A stretch of DNA of 64,000 bases from Amphibacillus marinus. Its GTDB lineage: Bacteria; Bacillota; Bacilli; Bacillales; Amphibacillaceae. The translations under genes and the position numbers were made by a program. Of the stretch, positions 25,303 through 34,590 are shown one piece after another (positions within the stretch are counted from its first letter, which is position 1; every line of letters begins with the position of its first letter). Location: the NCBI RefSeq assembly GCF_900110345.1, contig NZ_FODJ01000001.1, forward strand, positions 434,001 to 498,000. Direction: 5' to 3'. A model generated the notes under the pieces. That model made no database searches. It worked only from the letters and a program-made list of their open reading frames with translations, and was not told where the DNA came from.

Positions 25303-27339
25303 CTAGTCAAAGCCCTGAATATGCCGATCAAGCACCTGATCAATAAATTTTTTTAAGCCTGCATATGATGGATCTTGCTCCAGTTTATCATCATTAATAA
25401 TAAGCTGAGCATCCTTTCGAGCCGTTTCTAACGCGCGATAGTCCTGAACCAAATCAGCCACTTTAAACGACGGTAGCCCACTTTGCTTGGAACCAAAAAA
25501 ATCACCAGGACCTCTAAGTTTTAAATCGTGCTCGGCCAGTTCAAAACCATTTGTTGTTTCCGTCATAATTCGCATTCTCTCTTTACCAATCTCACCTTTT
25601 GGGTCAGCTATCAAAATACAATAACTTTGAGCATCTCCACGCCCGACCCTTCCCCTTAATTGGTGGAGTTGAGAAAGACCAAACCGCTCCGCATCATAAA
25701 TCATCATGACAGTGGCATTAGGTACATTTACACCAACTTCAACAACTGTAGTAGCGACGAGAAGTTGAGTCTCATTTCGAGCAAAGCTTTTCATAACTTG
25801 GTCCTTTTCGTCATTACTTAAACGTCCGTGCAATAAGTCTACTTTTAATTTACCTGCAAACGTCATGTCTAACTGCTGATAGAGATCGACAGCATTTTGA
25901 ATATCAAGCTTGTCTGACTCCTCAATTAAAGGTGTTATGACATAGCCTTGATGGCCTTTTGCCACTTCCTTTTCAATAAAGGAAATTAATCTTGGCATCA
26001 TTGAGTCTTTCACCCAAAAGGTTTCAATCGGCTTTCTTCCTATTGGCATTTGATCAATAGTAGATACATCCATATCACCATAGCTGGTAATAGCTAGTGT
26101 TCTTGGAATAGGAGTGGCAGTCATAAATAACACGTCTGGCGCAACACCTTTTTCACGCAGCACTTTACGTTGATTGACACCAAAGCGATGCTGTTCGTCA
26201 ACAACGACGAGCCCTAGTTGCTTAAAATTAACTTCATCCTGAATAAGTGCATGGGTACCGACAATAATATTAATATCACCGTTATGTAAAGCTGCTAATC
26301 GATCTTTTCTCTTTTTTCCTTTAATAGAGCCTGTCAACAGTTCAACTCGAGCTAATTGATTAAACATCGCAGCTAGCGAATGATGATGCTGCTCCGCTAG
26401 AATTTCAGTAGGGACCATAATGGCACCTTGCTTTCCCGACAAAACAGCAGAATATAGCGCAATGGCAGCAACAGCAGTTTTGCCAGAGCCAACATCTCCC
26501 TGAAGCAGTCGATGCATTCGATACGGCGATACCATATCATCATGAATTTCTGTTAGCACCTTATGTTGTGCTTCAGTCAGTTTAAAAGGTAGGCGGCGAA
26601 TAAAGTACGCAATTTTATCCTTATCAAAATGATGAGCAGTGCCAATTGTACGTTCACGATGGTACTTTCGCAATGCTTGCATTTTAAGCTGAAAAAGCAG
26701 GATCTCTTCGTAAACAATACGGCGCTTTGCTTGTTTTAAATGCTCAAAATCCGTTGGAAAGTGCATTTGATGGACAGCAAATGCTCTAGAGAATAATTTA
26801 TATGTCTTTAAATATGCCATTGGTAGAATTTCATTAATCTGATCACTGTATTGAGCAAGAGCTTGTTTGATAATTTTTTTGAATTGTGACGATTTAAATA
26901 CCTGTCTAATTAAATAGATAGGCTGAATAGAATCTTCTTCTGTTTTTTCACCTAGATGATAGTGTTCAACTGTAAGCTGTTGTCGATACTGATCCCACTT
27001 TCCCGTTAAAGTTACCGTTTCGCCTTCTTGCAAATGTTTTTTTGCAAAGGCACGATTAAACATAATACCTTTAACAATAACGTTCTCAACTCTAATCGGG
27101 ACAGTTAATTTAGACTTTTTTCTACCATAAAAAGTGACGACCGCCTGATTAGCAACCGTACCAACTATCGTGGCCTTCTGCTCATGAACCAGGGTACTTA
27201 ACGGACTAACCTCATGATTGTCATAACGAGAAGGAAATGTGAAAAGGAGGTCTTCAACAGTATAGATGTTCAGTTCAGCTAGCTTTTCAACTAGAGCAGG
27301 TCCAACTCCAGAAATCTCAGTTACCTTTGTTTCTAACAA
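25303..27339 (-). CDS. recG: ATP-dependent DNA helicase RecG
   Basis: Branched-DNA helicase that remodels stalled forks and Holliday junctions. It has 678 residues. The N-terminal wedge/OB domain (about 60-140) is followed by helicase motifs I (QGDVGSGKTAVA), Ia (MVPTEILAEQH), II (VVDEQHRFG), III (FMTATPIPRTLA) and VI (QLRGRVGRG). The C-terminal FELAEHDLKLRGPGDFFGSKQSG is the RecG hairpin region. It lies 21 bp downstream of sdaAA, and the linked order recG-sdaAA-sdaAB is as in B. subtilis. Confidence 0.97.
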   Translation of the reverse strand: MLETKVTEISGVGPALVEKLAELNIYTVEDLLFTFPSRYDNHEVSPLSTLVHEQKATIVGTVANQAVVTFYGRKKSKLTVPIRVENVIVKGIMFNRAFAKKHLQEGETVTLTGKWDQYRQQLTVEHYHLGEKTEEDSIQPIYLIRQVFKSSQFKKIIKQALAQYSDQINEILPMAYLKTYKLFSRAFAVHQMHFPTDFEHLKQAKRRIVYEEILLFQLKMQALRKYHRERTIGTAHHFDKDKIAYFIRRLPFKLTEAQHKVLTEIHDDMVSPYRMHRLLQGDVGSGKTAVAAIALYSAVLSGKQGAIMVPTEILAEQHHHSLAAMFNQLARVELLTGSIKGKKRKDRLAALHNGDINIIVGTHALIQDEVNFKQLGLVVVDEQHRFGVNQRKVLREKGVAPDVLFMTATPIPRTLAITSYGDMDVSTIDQMPIGRKPIETFWVKDSMMPRLISFIEKEVAKGHQGYVITPLIEESDKLDIQNAVDLYQQLDMTFAGKLKVDLLHGRLSNDEKDQVMKSFARNETQLLVATTVVEVGVNVPNATVMMIYDAERFGLSQLHQLRGRVGRGDAQSYCILIADPKGEIGKERMRIMTETTNGFELAEHDLKLRGPGDFFGSKQSGLPSFKVADLVQDYRALETARKDAQLIINDDKLEQDPSYAGLKKFIDQVLDRHIQGFD

Positions 27340-27360
27340 AATACTCCCTCTCTCTATTGA

Positions 27361-28236
27361 TCAACTATTTTGATTAAACAGCTTTGCTGCAAGTGCTTTT
27401 CCTGTCGGTGTAGCAGCAAGGCCACCTTCTGCTGTTTCTCTTAATGCACTTGGCATTTGCTTTCCTATCCTATACATTGCTCCTATTACCTCATCACAAG
27501 GGATTTTGCTTTGAACACCTGCCAATGCCATATCGGCAGATACAATTGCATTAGAGGCACCTGCTGCATTACGCTTTACACAAGGTACTTCTACTAACCC
27601 AGCGACAGGGTCACACACAAGCCCTAGCATGTTCTTTAATGTAATTGCAAATGCTTCAGCACTTTGTTGTGGCGTTCCTTTGGCCATTTCAACGACAGCC
27701 GCTGCAGCCATTGCGGCAGCAGAACCAACCTCGGCTTGACAACCACCCGCCGCCCCGGAGATAAAGGCATTATTAGCAACAACAAACCCAAAGGCACCCG
27801 CAGTGAACAGAAAATTAATCATTTCTTCTCTGCTAGGATTAAGCCTTTCTTTAACCGCAAATAGAGCACCAGGCACACAACCTGCACTACCTGCTGTAGG
27901 TGTTGCACAGACAATTCCCATTGCTGCATTTACTTCATTAGTTGCGACAGCTTTACTAACCGCATCTAAAACCAGCGATCCAGACAATGGTTCATGATTC
28001 TTCATATAGTTTTGAATGAGGACCGCATCCCCTCCAGTCAAGCCAGAGTGTGATTGCACACCAGCAAGTCCGTCCTTTACCGCCTGCTCCATCACGGTTA
28101 AGTTTTGATCCATACGCTCAATTATCGCCTCTCTTGCTAGATCATAAACATCCATCTCTTGTCGAATCATTACCTCAGCAAGGCTAATATTGTTTTCTTC
28201 TGCTTGTGCTACAAGCTCAGCTACTGTTCGAAACAT
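27361..28236 (-). CDS. sdaAA: L-serine dehydratase, alpha subunit
   Basis: Iron-sulfur-dependent catalytic subunit that deaminates L-serine to pyruvate. It has 291 residues. Cysteines positioned for the 4Fe-4S cluster are in GIVCATPTAGSAGCVPG and GLVCDPVAGLVEVPCVKRN. The Gly/Ala-rich stretch GAAGGCQAEVGSAAAMAAAA is typical. It is read with sdaAB (60 bp upstream) and recG. Confidence 0.96.
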   Translation of the reverse strand: MFRTVAELVAQAEENNISLAEVMIRQEMDVYDLAREAIIERMDQNLTVMEQAVKDGLAGVQSHSGLTGGDAVLIQNYMKNHEPLSGSLVLDAVSKAVATNEVNAAMGIVCATPTAGSAGCVPGALFAVKERLNPSREEMINFLFTAGAFGFVVANNAFISGAAGGCQAEVGSAAAMAAAAVVEMAKGTPQQSAEAFAITLKNMLGLVCDPVAGLVEVPCVKRNAAGASNAIVSADMALAGVQSKIPCDEVIGAMYRIGKQMPSALRETAEGGLAATPTGKALAAKLFNQNS

Positions 28237-28296
28237 GTTTGTCCCTCCGCTTATCTAATCGTTGTATACTGCTAATCAACTGTTTCTATATAAAAA

Positions 28297-28962
28297 TTAA
28301 TTTATTACCTTCGCAATTCGTACAATATGTCTTGCATTTCTTAATTCACTCTCTATGTCAGAATCAATGTTCTGATCAAGTTCAATGGTCATGAGCGCCT
28401 CTTTTCCCACATCTTTTCGATTCACTTCCATACGCCCGATATTCACTTCATGTTTTGCTAGAATCTCAGTCACTGAAGCTATGGCCCCAAACCGATCGTT
28501 ATGCATGATCAGAATGGCAGGGTGGTTGCCTGACAAGTGCAGATTAAAACCGTTTAATTCAACGATCTCGACCTTTCCCCCACCAATTGATACGCCGACC
28601 AATTCAAGCGAATCATCGTCCACGCTTAAGTTTATCCGAACTGTATTTGGATGTTCTGTCGCCGTATTTTCTTCAATAAAAGTAAATTGTAAGCCAGCTT
28701 TTTCTGCTTCTTTAAGAGCATTAGGAATGCGTTTATCATCTGTGTCAAAACCTAATATACCAGCAATAAGAGCCAGGTCAGTACCATGTCCTTTATAAGT
28801 CTTAGCAAATGAGCCATATAGATGAATGACTGCTTTGTTAGGCTTTTCTCCAAATAAATGTCTAGCCGCATTGCCTATTTTTACCGCACCAGCAGTATGA
28901 GAACTCGAAGGACCTACCATTACTGGGCCAATGATATCAAATACCGAATTGAATTTAACCAA
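28297..28962 (-). CDS. sdaAB: L-serine dehydratase, beta subunit
   Basis: Partner of SdaAA. It has 221 residues. The N-terminal serine dehydratase beta domain includes IGPVMVGPSSSHTAGAVKIG and GSFAKTYKGHGTDLALIAG. The C-terminal ACT domain (about 148-220) contains LIMHNDRFGAIASVTEILAK and INIGRMEVNRK-like residues (VNIGRMEVNRK). It is the first gene of sdaAB-sdaAA-recG as drawn here. Confidence 0.96.
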   Translation of the reverse strand: MVKFNSVFDIIGPVMVGPSSSHTAGAVKIGNAARHLFGEKPNKAVIHLYGSFAKTYKGHGTDLALIAGILGFDTDDKRIPNALKEAEKAGLQFTFIEENTATEHPNTVRINLSVDDDSLELVGVSIGGGKVEIVELNGFNLHLSGNHPAILIMHNDRFGAIASVTEILAKHEVNIGRMEVNRKDVGKEALMTIELDQNIDSDIESELRNARHIVRIAKVIN

Positions 28963-29296
28963 AAGAAACGCCTCCTATCCTTAAGTTAATTTATAGCATT
29001 AGTATACACGTTTGGTCTAATTAATAAAGGAAAAAAGATTGTTTAACTAATATACTAATTTAGTCAAGTTCCCGAAAAGTGTTTTGTTTAGTATAACATA
29101 GGATGTTAAAGCTAAACGAGCTTAGCTATATTAGTACTGTTGTTGATTCACTTATGCAACAGTAAAAGACTGAACAAGCCTGTCTTTAACAGTGAACATG
29201 CTCAACCACTTATTGACGAGCAAGATCAAGATAAATCTCTGCTGAATAAGGAAAAGTGTCCCGAATAGTGGCTCGGAACACTTGTTAAGAAAATAT
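28963..29296. other. Intergenic gap sdaAB-yloV
   Basis: About 330 bp, AT-rich and non-coding. It holds the yloV terminator-like hairpin near 29250-29283 and another stem ACTGTTG/CAACAGT (29136-29142, 29157-29163). No promoter for sdaAB stood out; TATACT near 29007 is the best -10 candidate. Confidence 0.5.
29250..29283 (-). terminator. Terminator-like hairpin downstream of yloV
   Basis: Minus strand AAGTGTTCCGA, 8-nt loop, TCGGGACACTT (one mismatch), then TTTTCCTTATT. It starts 14 bp past the yloV stop. Confidence 0.6.
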
Positions 29297-30958
29297 TTAT
29301 TCGACTGAAAAGATATAAGAATAAATAGGCTGATTTCCTATATGCACCTCAACTTCAACATCTTCAAACTGCTCTTCAATATAGGATTTGATCGCTGCAG
29401 TTTCTTGCTCTGAGGCTTCCTCACCTTGAAGGATCGTAATAATTTCATCATCTTCAGTTATTAATTCTTGAAGCAATTCTTGGGTTGCGGTTAGCTTATC
29501 GCGATTGGTCGCTTTAATTTTCCCATCAATCAACCCCATGAAATTACCATTTTCAATTGTAAGCCCATCAATTTGCGTATCTCTTACCGCATAAGTAATT
29601 TGACCTGTTTTTACATGTTCACAAGCTGAGGTCATATTTGCCAAATTCTCTTCGATTGACAAATCGGCATTATAAACTAACAGGGCACTCATACCTTGCG
29701 GAATTGTTTTAGTCGGTACAACGACTACCTTATCTTCACTTAATTTCGCAGCTTGTTCGGCAGCCATGATAATATTTTTATTATTAGGTAATATAATGAC
29801 ATTTTTGGCATTGACTTTCTCGATTGCCTCTGCAATATCTTGTGTACTTGGATTCATCGTTTGTCCACCTTGTAAAACAACAGAAGTACCCAAACTTAAT
29901 AAAAGTTCTTCAACTCCTAAGCCCATTGCAACTGCAACAACACCGTACTCAGCCTTTGGCTTTTTCTTCTGCTCTTCTTGTTCGCCAACAATTGAAGCAT
30001 GTTGCTCACGCATGTTCTCAACTTTAAGTTGCACAAAGCTACCAAAGCGTTGCGCTAGATTCATTGCTTCACCAGGGTATTCAACATGAACGTGAACGCG
30101 AACAAAGTCATCATCAGACACAACGAGCAGTGAATCACCTAGCTCACTTAGTTCTTCCCGAAATGCTTCTTCATCATATGGGTACTGCTTTAATTTATCT
30201 TGCTCAAATTTAACCATAAATTCGGTACAATAACCAAATTCAATATCAGCTGTATTCATATAATCTTGATTTGATTTATGATGTTCAGCATTAACCATAT
30301 CATCCATTGGTGCCAGCTCCGCATCTGTTTCTGGTAGAGCCTCTCCTTTTAATGATGCTAAGAACGCTTCATAAATAATAACTAAACCTTGTCCACCGCT
30401 ATCAACAACGCCTACTTCCTTTAGAACTGGTAATAACTCCGGTGTATATGCTAGTGATTTCTTTGATGCTTTAACAACCTCATCAATGAAGGTTTCAAAA
30501 TCATCAGTCTGCTCAGCCAATTGTTCTGCAGCCTTGGCCGTATCCTTAGCAACAGTCAAAATTGTACCTTCTACCGGTTTAATAACCGCCTTATAAGCGG
30601 TATGAACACCGCTTTGCAAGCCTTGCGCAAAGGTTTTTGGTGTTAATTCTACTAAGCCCTCAACCCCTTTAGAAAAACCTCTAAATAGTTGAGAAAGAAT
30701 GACCCCGGAATTCCCACGCGCACCCATTAATAACCCCTTGGCAAAAGCATTGGCGACTTCTTCAATCGTTCCCTTAGCTACCTTCTTAACCTCATTAGCT
30801 CCTGAAGTCATTGACAGATTCATATTTGTACCTGTATCACCATCTGGAACCGGAAAAACATTCAATGCATCAATCATATTTGCATTATTAGACAGGTGGT
30901 TAGCACCTAACAGAATCATCTCAGCTAACTTAGCACCATCTATCTTTGTAAATACCAC
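29297..30958 (-). CDS. yloV: Fatty acid kinase catalytic subunit FakA (YloV, DAK family)
   Basis: Dihydroxyacetone-kinase-like protein that phosphorylates fatty acids held by FakB, so exogenous or recycled acyl chains enter the PlsX/PlsY route. The start is GTG 30958, with AAGGGAGGAAGTAGCA before it, giving 553 residues, the B. subtilis YloV length. The N-terminal DhaL-type domain has ALNVFPVPDGDTGTNMNLS and GARGNSGVILSQLFRG. The C-terminal EDD-like half has ILPNNKNIIMAAEQAA and the VPTKTIPQG motif. It is 45 bp downstream of yloU. Confidence 0.93.
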   Translation of the reverse strand: MVFTKIDGAKLAEMILLGANHLSNNANMIDALNVFPVPDGDTGTNMNLSMTSGANEVKKVAKGTIEEVANAFAKGLLMGARGNSGVILSQLFRGFSKGVEGLVELTPKTFAQGLQSGVHTAYKAVIKPVEGTILTVAKDTAKAAEQLAEQTDDFETFIDEVVKASKKSLAYTPELLPVLKEVGVVDSGGQGLVIIYEAFLASLKGEALPETDAELAPMDDMVNAEHHKSNQDYMNTADIEFGYCTEFMVKFEQDKLKQYPYDEEAFREELSELGDSLLVVSDDDFVRVHVHVEYPGEAMNLAQRFGSFVQLKVENMREQHASIVGEQEEQKKKPKAEYGVVAVAMGLGVEELLLSLGTSVVLQGGQTMNPSTQDIAEAIEKVNAKNVIILPNNKNIIMAAEQAAKLSEDKVVVVPTKTIPQGMSALLVYNADLSIEENLANMTSACEHVKTGQITYAVRDTQIDGLTIENGNFMGLIDGKIKATNRDKLTATQELLQELITEDDEIITILQGEEASEQETAAIKSYIEEQFEDVEVEVHIGNQPIYSYIFSVE

Positions 30959-31003
30959 TGCTACTTCCTCCCTTATTTCCCACATCACATTATCGTAGCT
31001 TAC

Positions 31004-31363
31004 TTAAGCTTGAACCCGTACACCTTGAATATAAATGTTGACTGCATTTATTGGTAGTCCTAATGTTTTATCTAATGTATATTTAACCTGTGACTGAACA
31101 TTGTGAGCGATTTCAGATATCTTCGTTCCATAGCTTACAATTATATACATATCAATTGATATTTGGTCGCCTTCTTGCTGGACGACAACCCCTTTTGAGA
31201 AATTCTCTTTACGTAAAATTTCAGCAATACCATCTTTTAATTGATTTTTAGAAGCCATACCAATAATGCCGTAGCACTCAATTGCAGCACCACCTGCCAC
31301 GGTAGCAATAACTTCATTAGTAATCGTAACACGTCCATCCTTTGTCGTTAACTCAATAGACAT
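31004..31363 (-). CDS. yloU: Asp23/Gls24 family envelope stress protein YloU
   Basis: A 119-residue alkaline-shock-type protein. The pattern GRVTITNEVIATVAGGAAIE, CYGIIGMA, DMYIIVSYGTKISEIAHNVQ and NIYIQGVRV is that of the family. Members sit at the membrane through partners. It precedes yloV, as in most Bacilli. The start ATG 31363 follows AAGGAGGTTACAAAAGA, a strong ribosome site. Confidence 0.95.
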   Translation of the reverse strand: MSIELTTKDGRVTITNEVIATVAGGAAIECYGIIGMASKNQLKDGIAEILRKENFSKGVVVQQEGDQISIDMYIIVSYGTKISEIAHNVQSQVKYTLDKTLGLPINAVNIYIQGVRVQA

Positions 31364-31804
31364 TCTTTTGTAACCTCCTTAGGTGGTTTAGTGTTTTGAA
31401 CAAAAAAAGTTAACATTCACATGAGTGAGGCTAACTACGATCAATATTTCCGCAATAAACATGAATAGCCATTTAACATTTTACAATACTTCATTCAATT
31501 AGAAAAGGAATATAATAAAAATTAAAATAGATTAAAACAGTTTCTTTCCTATCTCCTATTATACAATGGACGAAAAAATATTGACTGTCAAGCCTTTTAC
31601 CTTTAAATATGTTAGATCTAAGACTTGTTAGTTCTTATATTACCCATTGAAGGCTTGCATAAACAAGCTAATGTTCTGTTCAACTTAAGCTGTTTTTTTT
31701 ACTATAAAGACCAAGATCATTGCATCAACACGTTGCAATTGGTTATTAATTGTGATAAATTAAATAAGTATGAAAAGTGATAGTAGTAAGTGGGAGGGAT
31801 CAAG
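31364..31804. other. Divergent intergenic region yloU / rpmB
   Basis: About 440 bp between the divergent yloU and rpmB. It carries an inverted repeat CAAGCCTT (31589-31596) and AAGGCTTG (31650-31657) spaced by 53 nt, beginning within TTGACTGTCAAGCC. It also holds the promoter candidate nearer rpmB. The long untranslated stretch before a ribosomal protein gene could be a regulated leader, but I do not recognise a known motif. Confidence 0.4.
31733..31761 (+). promoter_or_regulatory. Possible sigma-A promoter of rpmB
   Basis: Plus strand: -35 TTGCAA (31733-31738), 17-bp spacer, -10 TAAATT (31756-31761), 44 bp before the rpmB ATG. An alternative is TTGACT at 31581 with TAAATA after 17 bp. Confidence 0.4.
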
Positions 31805-31993
31805 ATGAGTCGTAAATGTGTGATAACTGGACGCCAAACAAAAGCTGGTAATAATCGTTCACACGCGATGAACGCTAATAAACGTACATGGAAAGCAAAT
31901 GTTCAAAAAGTACGCATTATGGTAGACGGTAAGCCAAAAAGAGTTTACGTATCTGCTCGTGCGTTGAAATCTGGTAAAGTTGAACGTGTATAA
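31805..31993 (+). CDS. rpmB: 50S ribosomal protein L28
   Basis: Small ribosomal protein. The start at ATG 31805 follows GGGAGGGATCAAG, giving 62 residues beginning [20 protein letters not shown]; family motifs [12 protein letters not shown] and [17 protein letters not shown] are intact. It has a single CxxxG-type start rather than a paired-Cys zinc site. It is on the opposite strand to its neighbours, as in B. subtilis. Confidence 0.98.
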   Translation: MSRKCVITGRQTKAGNNRSHAMNANKRTWKANVQKVRIMVDGKPKRVYVSARALKSGKVERV

Positions 31994-32010
31994 TGCTAAG
32001 AAAGCGTTAA

Positions 32011-32051
32011 AGAGGATAATTGTTGAGTAATCAATAATTATCCTCTTTTTT
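32011..32051 (+). terminator. Rho-independent terminator of rpmB
   Basis: Perfect 11-bp stem AGAGGATAATT (32011-32021) / AATTATCCTCT (32036-32046) followed by a T-run. It is 18 bp past the rpmB stop. Confidence 0.9.
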
Positions 32052-32211
32052 CTTTGCACTTAAATAATAGTTATCCTAGTTAGCTTTCATTAACAGCTAC
32101 ACCTAAATCACAATTATCTAGGTTTAAGTTAATAGCTTAGCAGCACTAGTGCCGCTAAAGTGACTATTGATAAGCCTTTAATTTATTTGATATAGCTTTA
32201 ATAATTTAACG

Positions 32212-32238
32212 AAAAAACGCCTATCCACTAATAGACGT
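32212..32238 (-). terminator. Rho-independent terminator of spoVM
   Basis: Minus strand ACGTCTAT, 6-nt loop, ATAGGCGT, then TTTTTT. It lies 13 bp past the spoVM stop. Confidence 0.75.
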
Positions 32239-32251
32239 CCTTTCGTTTAAA

Positions 32252-32344
32252 TTATTTCTTTTTGGTTTTTCGTTGAAATGATCCTGCAAAAAAACGTACG
32301 ATTCCGCCAATAAATCTTGGGAGCTTGATTGTGTAAAAACGCAT
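32252..32344 (-). CDS. spoVM: Stage V sporulation protein M
   Basis: A 30-residue amphipathic peptide read directly from the DNA: MRFYTIKLPRFIGGIVRFFA followed by GSFQRKTKKK. It matches B. subtilis SpoVM (MKFYTIKLPKFLGGIVRAML...) at most of the first 17 positions and keeps P9, which matters for membrane insertion. SpoVM recognises the curved forespore membrane and anchors the SpoIVA coat basement. The C-terminus is four residues longer and more basic than in B. subtilis. The ribosome site GGTGAGGAGG is strong. It lies between rpmB and thiN, the canonical place, and implies the lineage makes endospores or lately did. Confidence 0.95.
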   Translation of the reverse strand: MRFYTIKLPRFIGGIVRFFAGSFQRKTKKK

Positions 32345-32392
32345 GTGAACCCTCCTCACCAGTTTTGGCAGTTAAATGCTCAACACTATTAA

Positions 32393-33046
32393 TCATTTAA
32401 CCTGTTCACTACTCCTTATCATCATTAATATGCCTGTATCAAAGGAAAAATGACCATATTCATGATCCAAATGATTAGAAAGTGTTAAGCTGTCACCACG
32501 CGTCACATGCGCCGACTGCAAGGGATAATAAAAGCCCGTTAGCGACAAGGAGGTTACACTATCAGTAACTGGTAGAAATGAAATAATTGGGTATCGACTA
32601 TCTTTTTCCACTTGATACTTACCCGGTTTATATAATTGAATAATATTTTGTTGATCAATTATTGAAGCTGGAATTCCAACTTTTAAAAGCTTTTCAAGTA
32701 AGAAAATGACCATTAACTCATGATCTAGTCTACCACCAGTAACACCAAAAAAAGTCAACATAACCTCACCAAGTGTTAAACTGTGCTCAACAGCTAGCTC
32801 CAGATCACTAGCATCTTTTTCAACATTGTAGCTAATGACTTTGTCAGCATAGTTCTCAATCGCTATTCTTTCCTGTTTAGTTACCGAGTCGAAATCACCG
32901 ATAGCCATGTTTAATGGAAGGTTTTGATCAATAATTTCATATGCACCACGATCACAGCCAATCCAATAATGAAAGGAATGTTGTCTTTGTTTTAACTCTG
33001 GTATGTTCAGGGCAGGCCCACCAGCAACAATTGCAATTTGCTTCAT
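32393..33046 (-). CDS. thiN: Thiamine pyrophosphokinase ThiN
   Basis: Converts thiamine to thiamine pyrophosphate with ATP. It has 217 residues. Family motifs are IVAGGPALN, IGCDRGAYEIID, AIGDFDSVTKQE, EKDASDLELAVEHSL and FFGVTGGRLDHEL. It is 3 bp downstream of rpe in the rsgA-rpe-thiN cluster. Confidence 0.96.
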   Translation of the reverse strand: MKQIAIVAGGPALNIPELKQRQHSFHYWIGCDRGAYEIIDQNLPLNMAIGDFDSVTKQERIAIENYADKVISYNVEKDASDLELAVEHSLTLGEVMLTFFGVTGGRLDHELMVIFLLEKLLKVGIPASIIDQQNIIQLYKPGKYQVEKDSRYPIISFLPVTDSVTSLSLTGFYYPLQSAHVTRGDSLTLSNHLDHEYGHFSFDTGILMMIRSSEQVK

Positions 33047-33049
33047 CCC

Positions 33050-33703
33050 TTATTGAACAGCCTGACGAATTGATAAGATAGCTTGCCTGCGATCAGGTTG
33101 ATTAAAGATAGCACTACCAGCAACAAAGACGTCAACTCCAGCATCAGCACAAAGTTTAGCAGTTTCTGCATTAATTCCACCATCTACTTCAATTTCAAAC
33201 TCTAGATTAAGCTCGCTCCGCCAACGGTTGACAATTTTTATTTGCTCTAAAACAGTAGGAATAAATTGTTGCCCACCGAATCCTGGGTTTACCGTCATAA
33301 ATAAGAGTAAATCAAGGTCTTTTATAATTGGTCTGACATGTTCAATTGAGGTGGCGGGATTAATAACTAAACCTGCTTTTACACCAGCCGCTTTAATAGC
33401 ATGTATGGTTCGATGCAAGTGCGGACATGCTTCGACATGCACGGAGATGATGTCCGCCCCTGCTTTAACAAACGTCGCTATATACTGATCTGGATTTTCA
33501 ATCATTAGATGAACATCAAGTGGTAAAGTGGTTACTGGACGAACAGCTTCAACAATTAAGGGGCCAATTGTAATATTTGGTACAAAGTGACCATCCATGA
33601 CATCAATGTGAATATAATCTGCACCTGCTAAAGCTACATCTTTAATTTCGTCACCTAAACGGGCAAAGTCCGCTGACAAAATTGACGGCGCTATTTTCTT
33701 CAT
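33050..33703 (-). CDS. rpe: Ribulose-phosphate 3-epimerase
   Basis: Interconverts ribulose 5-phosphate and xylulose 5-phosphate in the pentose phosphate pathway. It has 217 residues in a TIM barrel. The metal and catalytic residues are in IHIDVMDGHFVPNITIG (His, Asp), LDVHLMIENP and EVDGGINAETA. NPGFGGQQF is the phosphate loop. It sits 2 bp from rsgA and 3 bp from thiN. Confidence 0.97.
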   Translation of the reverse strand: MKKIAPSILSADFARLGDEIKDVALAGADYIHIDVMDGHFVPNITIGPLIVEAVRPVTTLPLDVHLMIENPDQYIATFVKAGADIISVHVEACPHLHRTIHAIKAAGVKAGLVINPATSIEHVRPIIKDLDLLLFMTVNPGFGGQQFIPTVLEQIKIVNRWRSELNLEFEIEVDGGINAETAKLCADAGVDVFVAGSAIFNQPDRRQAILSIRQAVQ

Positions 33704-33705
33704 CG

Positions 33706-34587
33706 TTAATACCTCGGCTTTCTTAATTGGATTTCTTGATAAAATTGCAAATAATGTGCATAGCGAAAGGAGGCTATTTCATTTTTATCAAGTGCTTGCT
33801 TAACCGCACATTTAGGTTCTTTAATATGCGTACAGCTTCTAAATTTACAATTATCACTATATTCCAGAAAATCAGGAAAGCATTCTGGTAAGCTGGTCAA
33901 TTCTAGTTGATCAAACTCTAGTGAGCTAAAGCCTGGTGTATCAGCCACCAATCCCCCAGCGACCTCAACTAGCTCTACATGCCTTGTTGTATGCTTTCCC
34001 CTTCCAAGGCTATTGGAAATTTCCGCTGTCTTAATTGCGAGATCGGGGTTAAGGTAATTCAAAAATGATGACTTACCAACACCTGATTGCCCAGCAATTA
34101 CTGAGGTCTTTCCTTGTAATACTGTTTGAATCTGCTCGAGATTTGCTGACCACTCTTTTGAGAGAAAATGAACATCATAGCCCATTTTTCGATACCAATC
34201 TGTACTCAGTTGGACATCTGCTAAAGCTGAATCAGCTACTAAATCCATTTTGGTAACTAAGATAACTGGCTTAATCCGATTAGCTTCGACTAATACTAAG
34301 AATCGATCTAATAGAACTGTACTAAAGTCAGGTTCTTTCGCTGAGACAGCTATTAAAGCTTGGTCAACGTTGGCAATCGGTGGACGAATTAAATCATTCT
34401 CCCGTGGTAATAGTTCAATGATATAGCCGTCAGTCGTATTATCCGCTTCAAATATGACTTGATCACCAACGAGGGGTGTTTGTTTATTTTTTCGAAACAA
34501 CCCTCTTGCTCTACATTGATAAAGAGTATCCTCACTCAAGACATAATAGAAACCACTAAGCGCCTTCATAATTTGGCCTTGAAGCAT
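33706..34587 (-). CDS. rsgA: Small ribosomal subunit biogenesis GTPase RsgA (YloQ/CpgA)
   Basis: Circularly permuted GTPase that checks late 30S assembly. It has 293 residues. An OB-fold N-terminus (ALSGFYYVLS, TPLVGDQVIFEA) is followed by G4 VTKMDL, G1 GQSGVGKSSFLN and G3 DTPGFSSL. The C-terminal zinc knuckle is in DNCKFRSCTHIKEPKCAVKQ. The order prpC-prkC-rsgA is conserved in Bacilli; CpgA is a PrkC substrate in B. subtilis. Confidence 0.97.
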   Translation of the reverse strand: MLQGQIMKALSGFYYVLSEDTLYQCRARGLFRKNKQTPLVGDQVIFEADNTTDGYIIELLPRENDLIRPPIANVDQALIAVSAKEPDFSTVLLDRFLVLVEANRIKPVILVTKMDLVADSALADVQLSTDWYRKMGYDVHFLSKEWSANLEQIQTVLQGKTSVIAGQSGVGKSSFLNYLNPDLAIKTAEISNSLGRGKHTTRHVELVEVAGGLVADTPGFSSLEFDQLELTSLPECFPDFLEYSDNCKFRSCTHIKEPKCAVKQALDKNEIASFRYAHYLQFYQEIQLRKPRY

Positions 34588-34590
34588 AAA

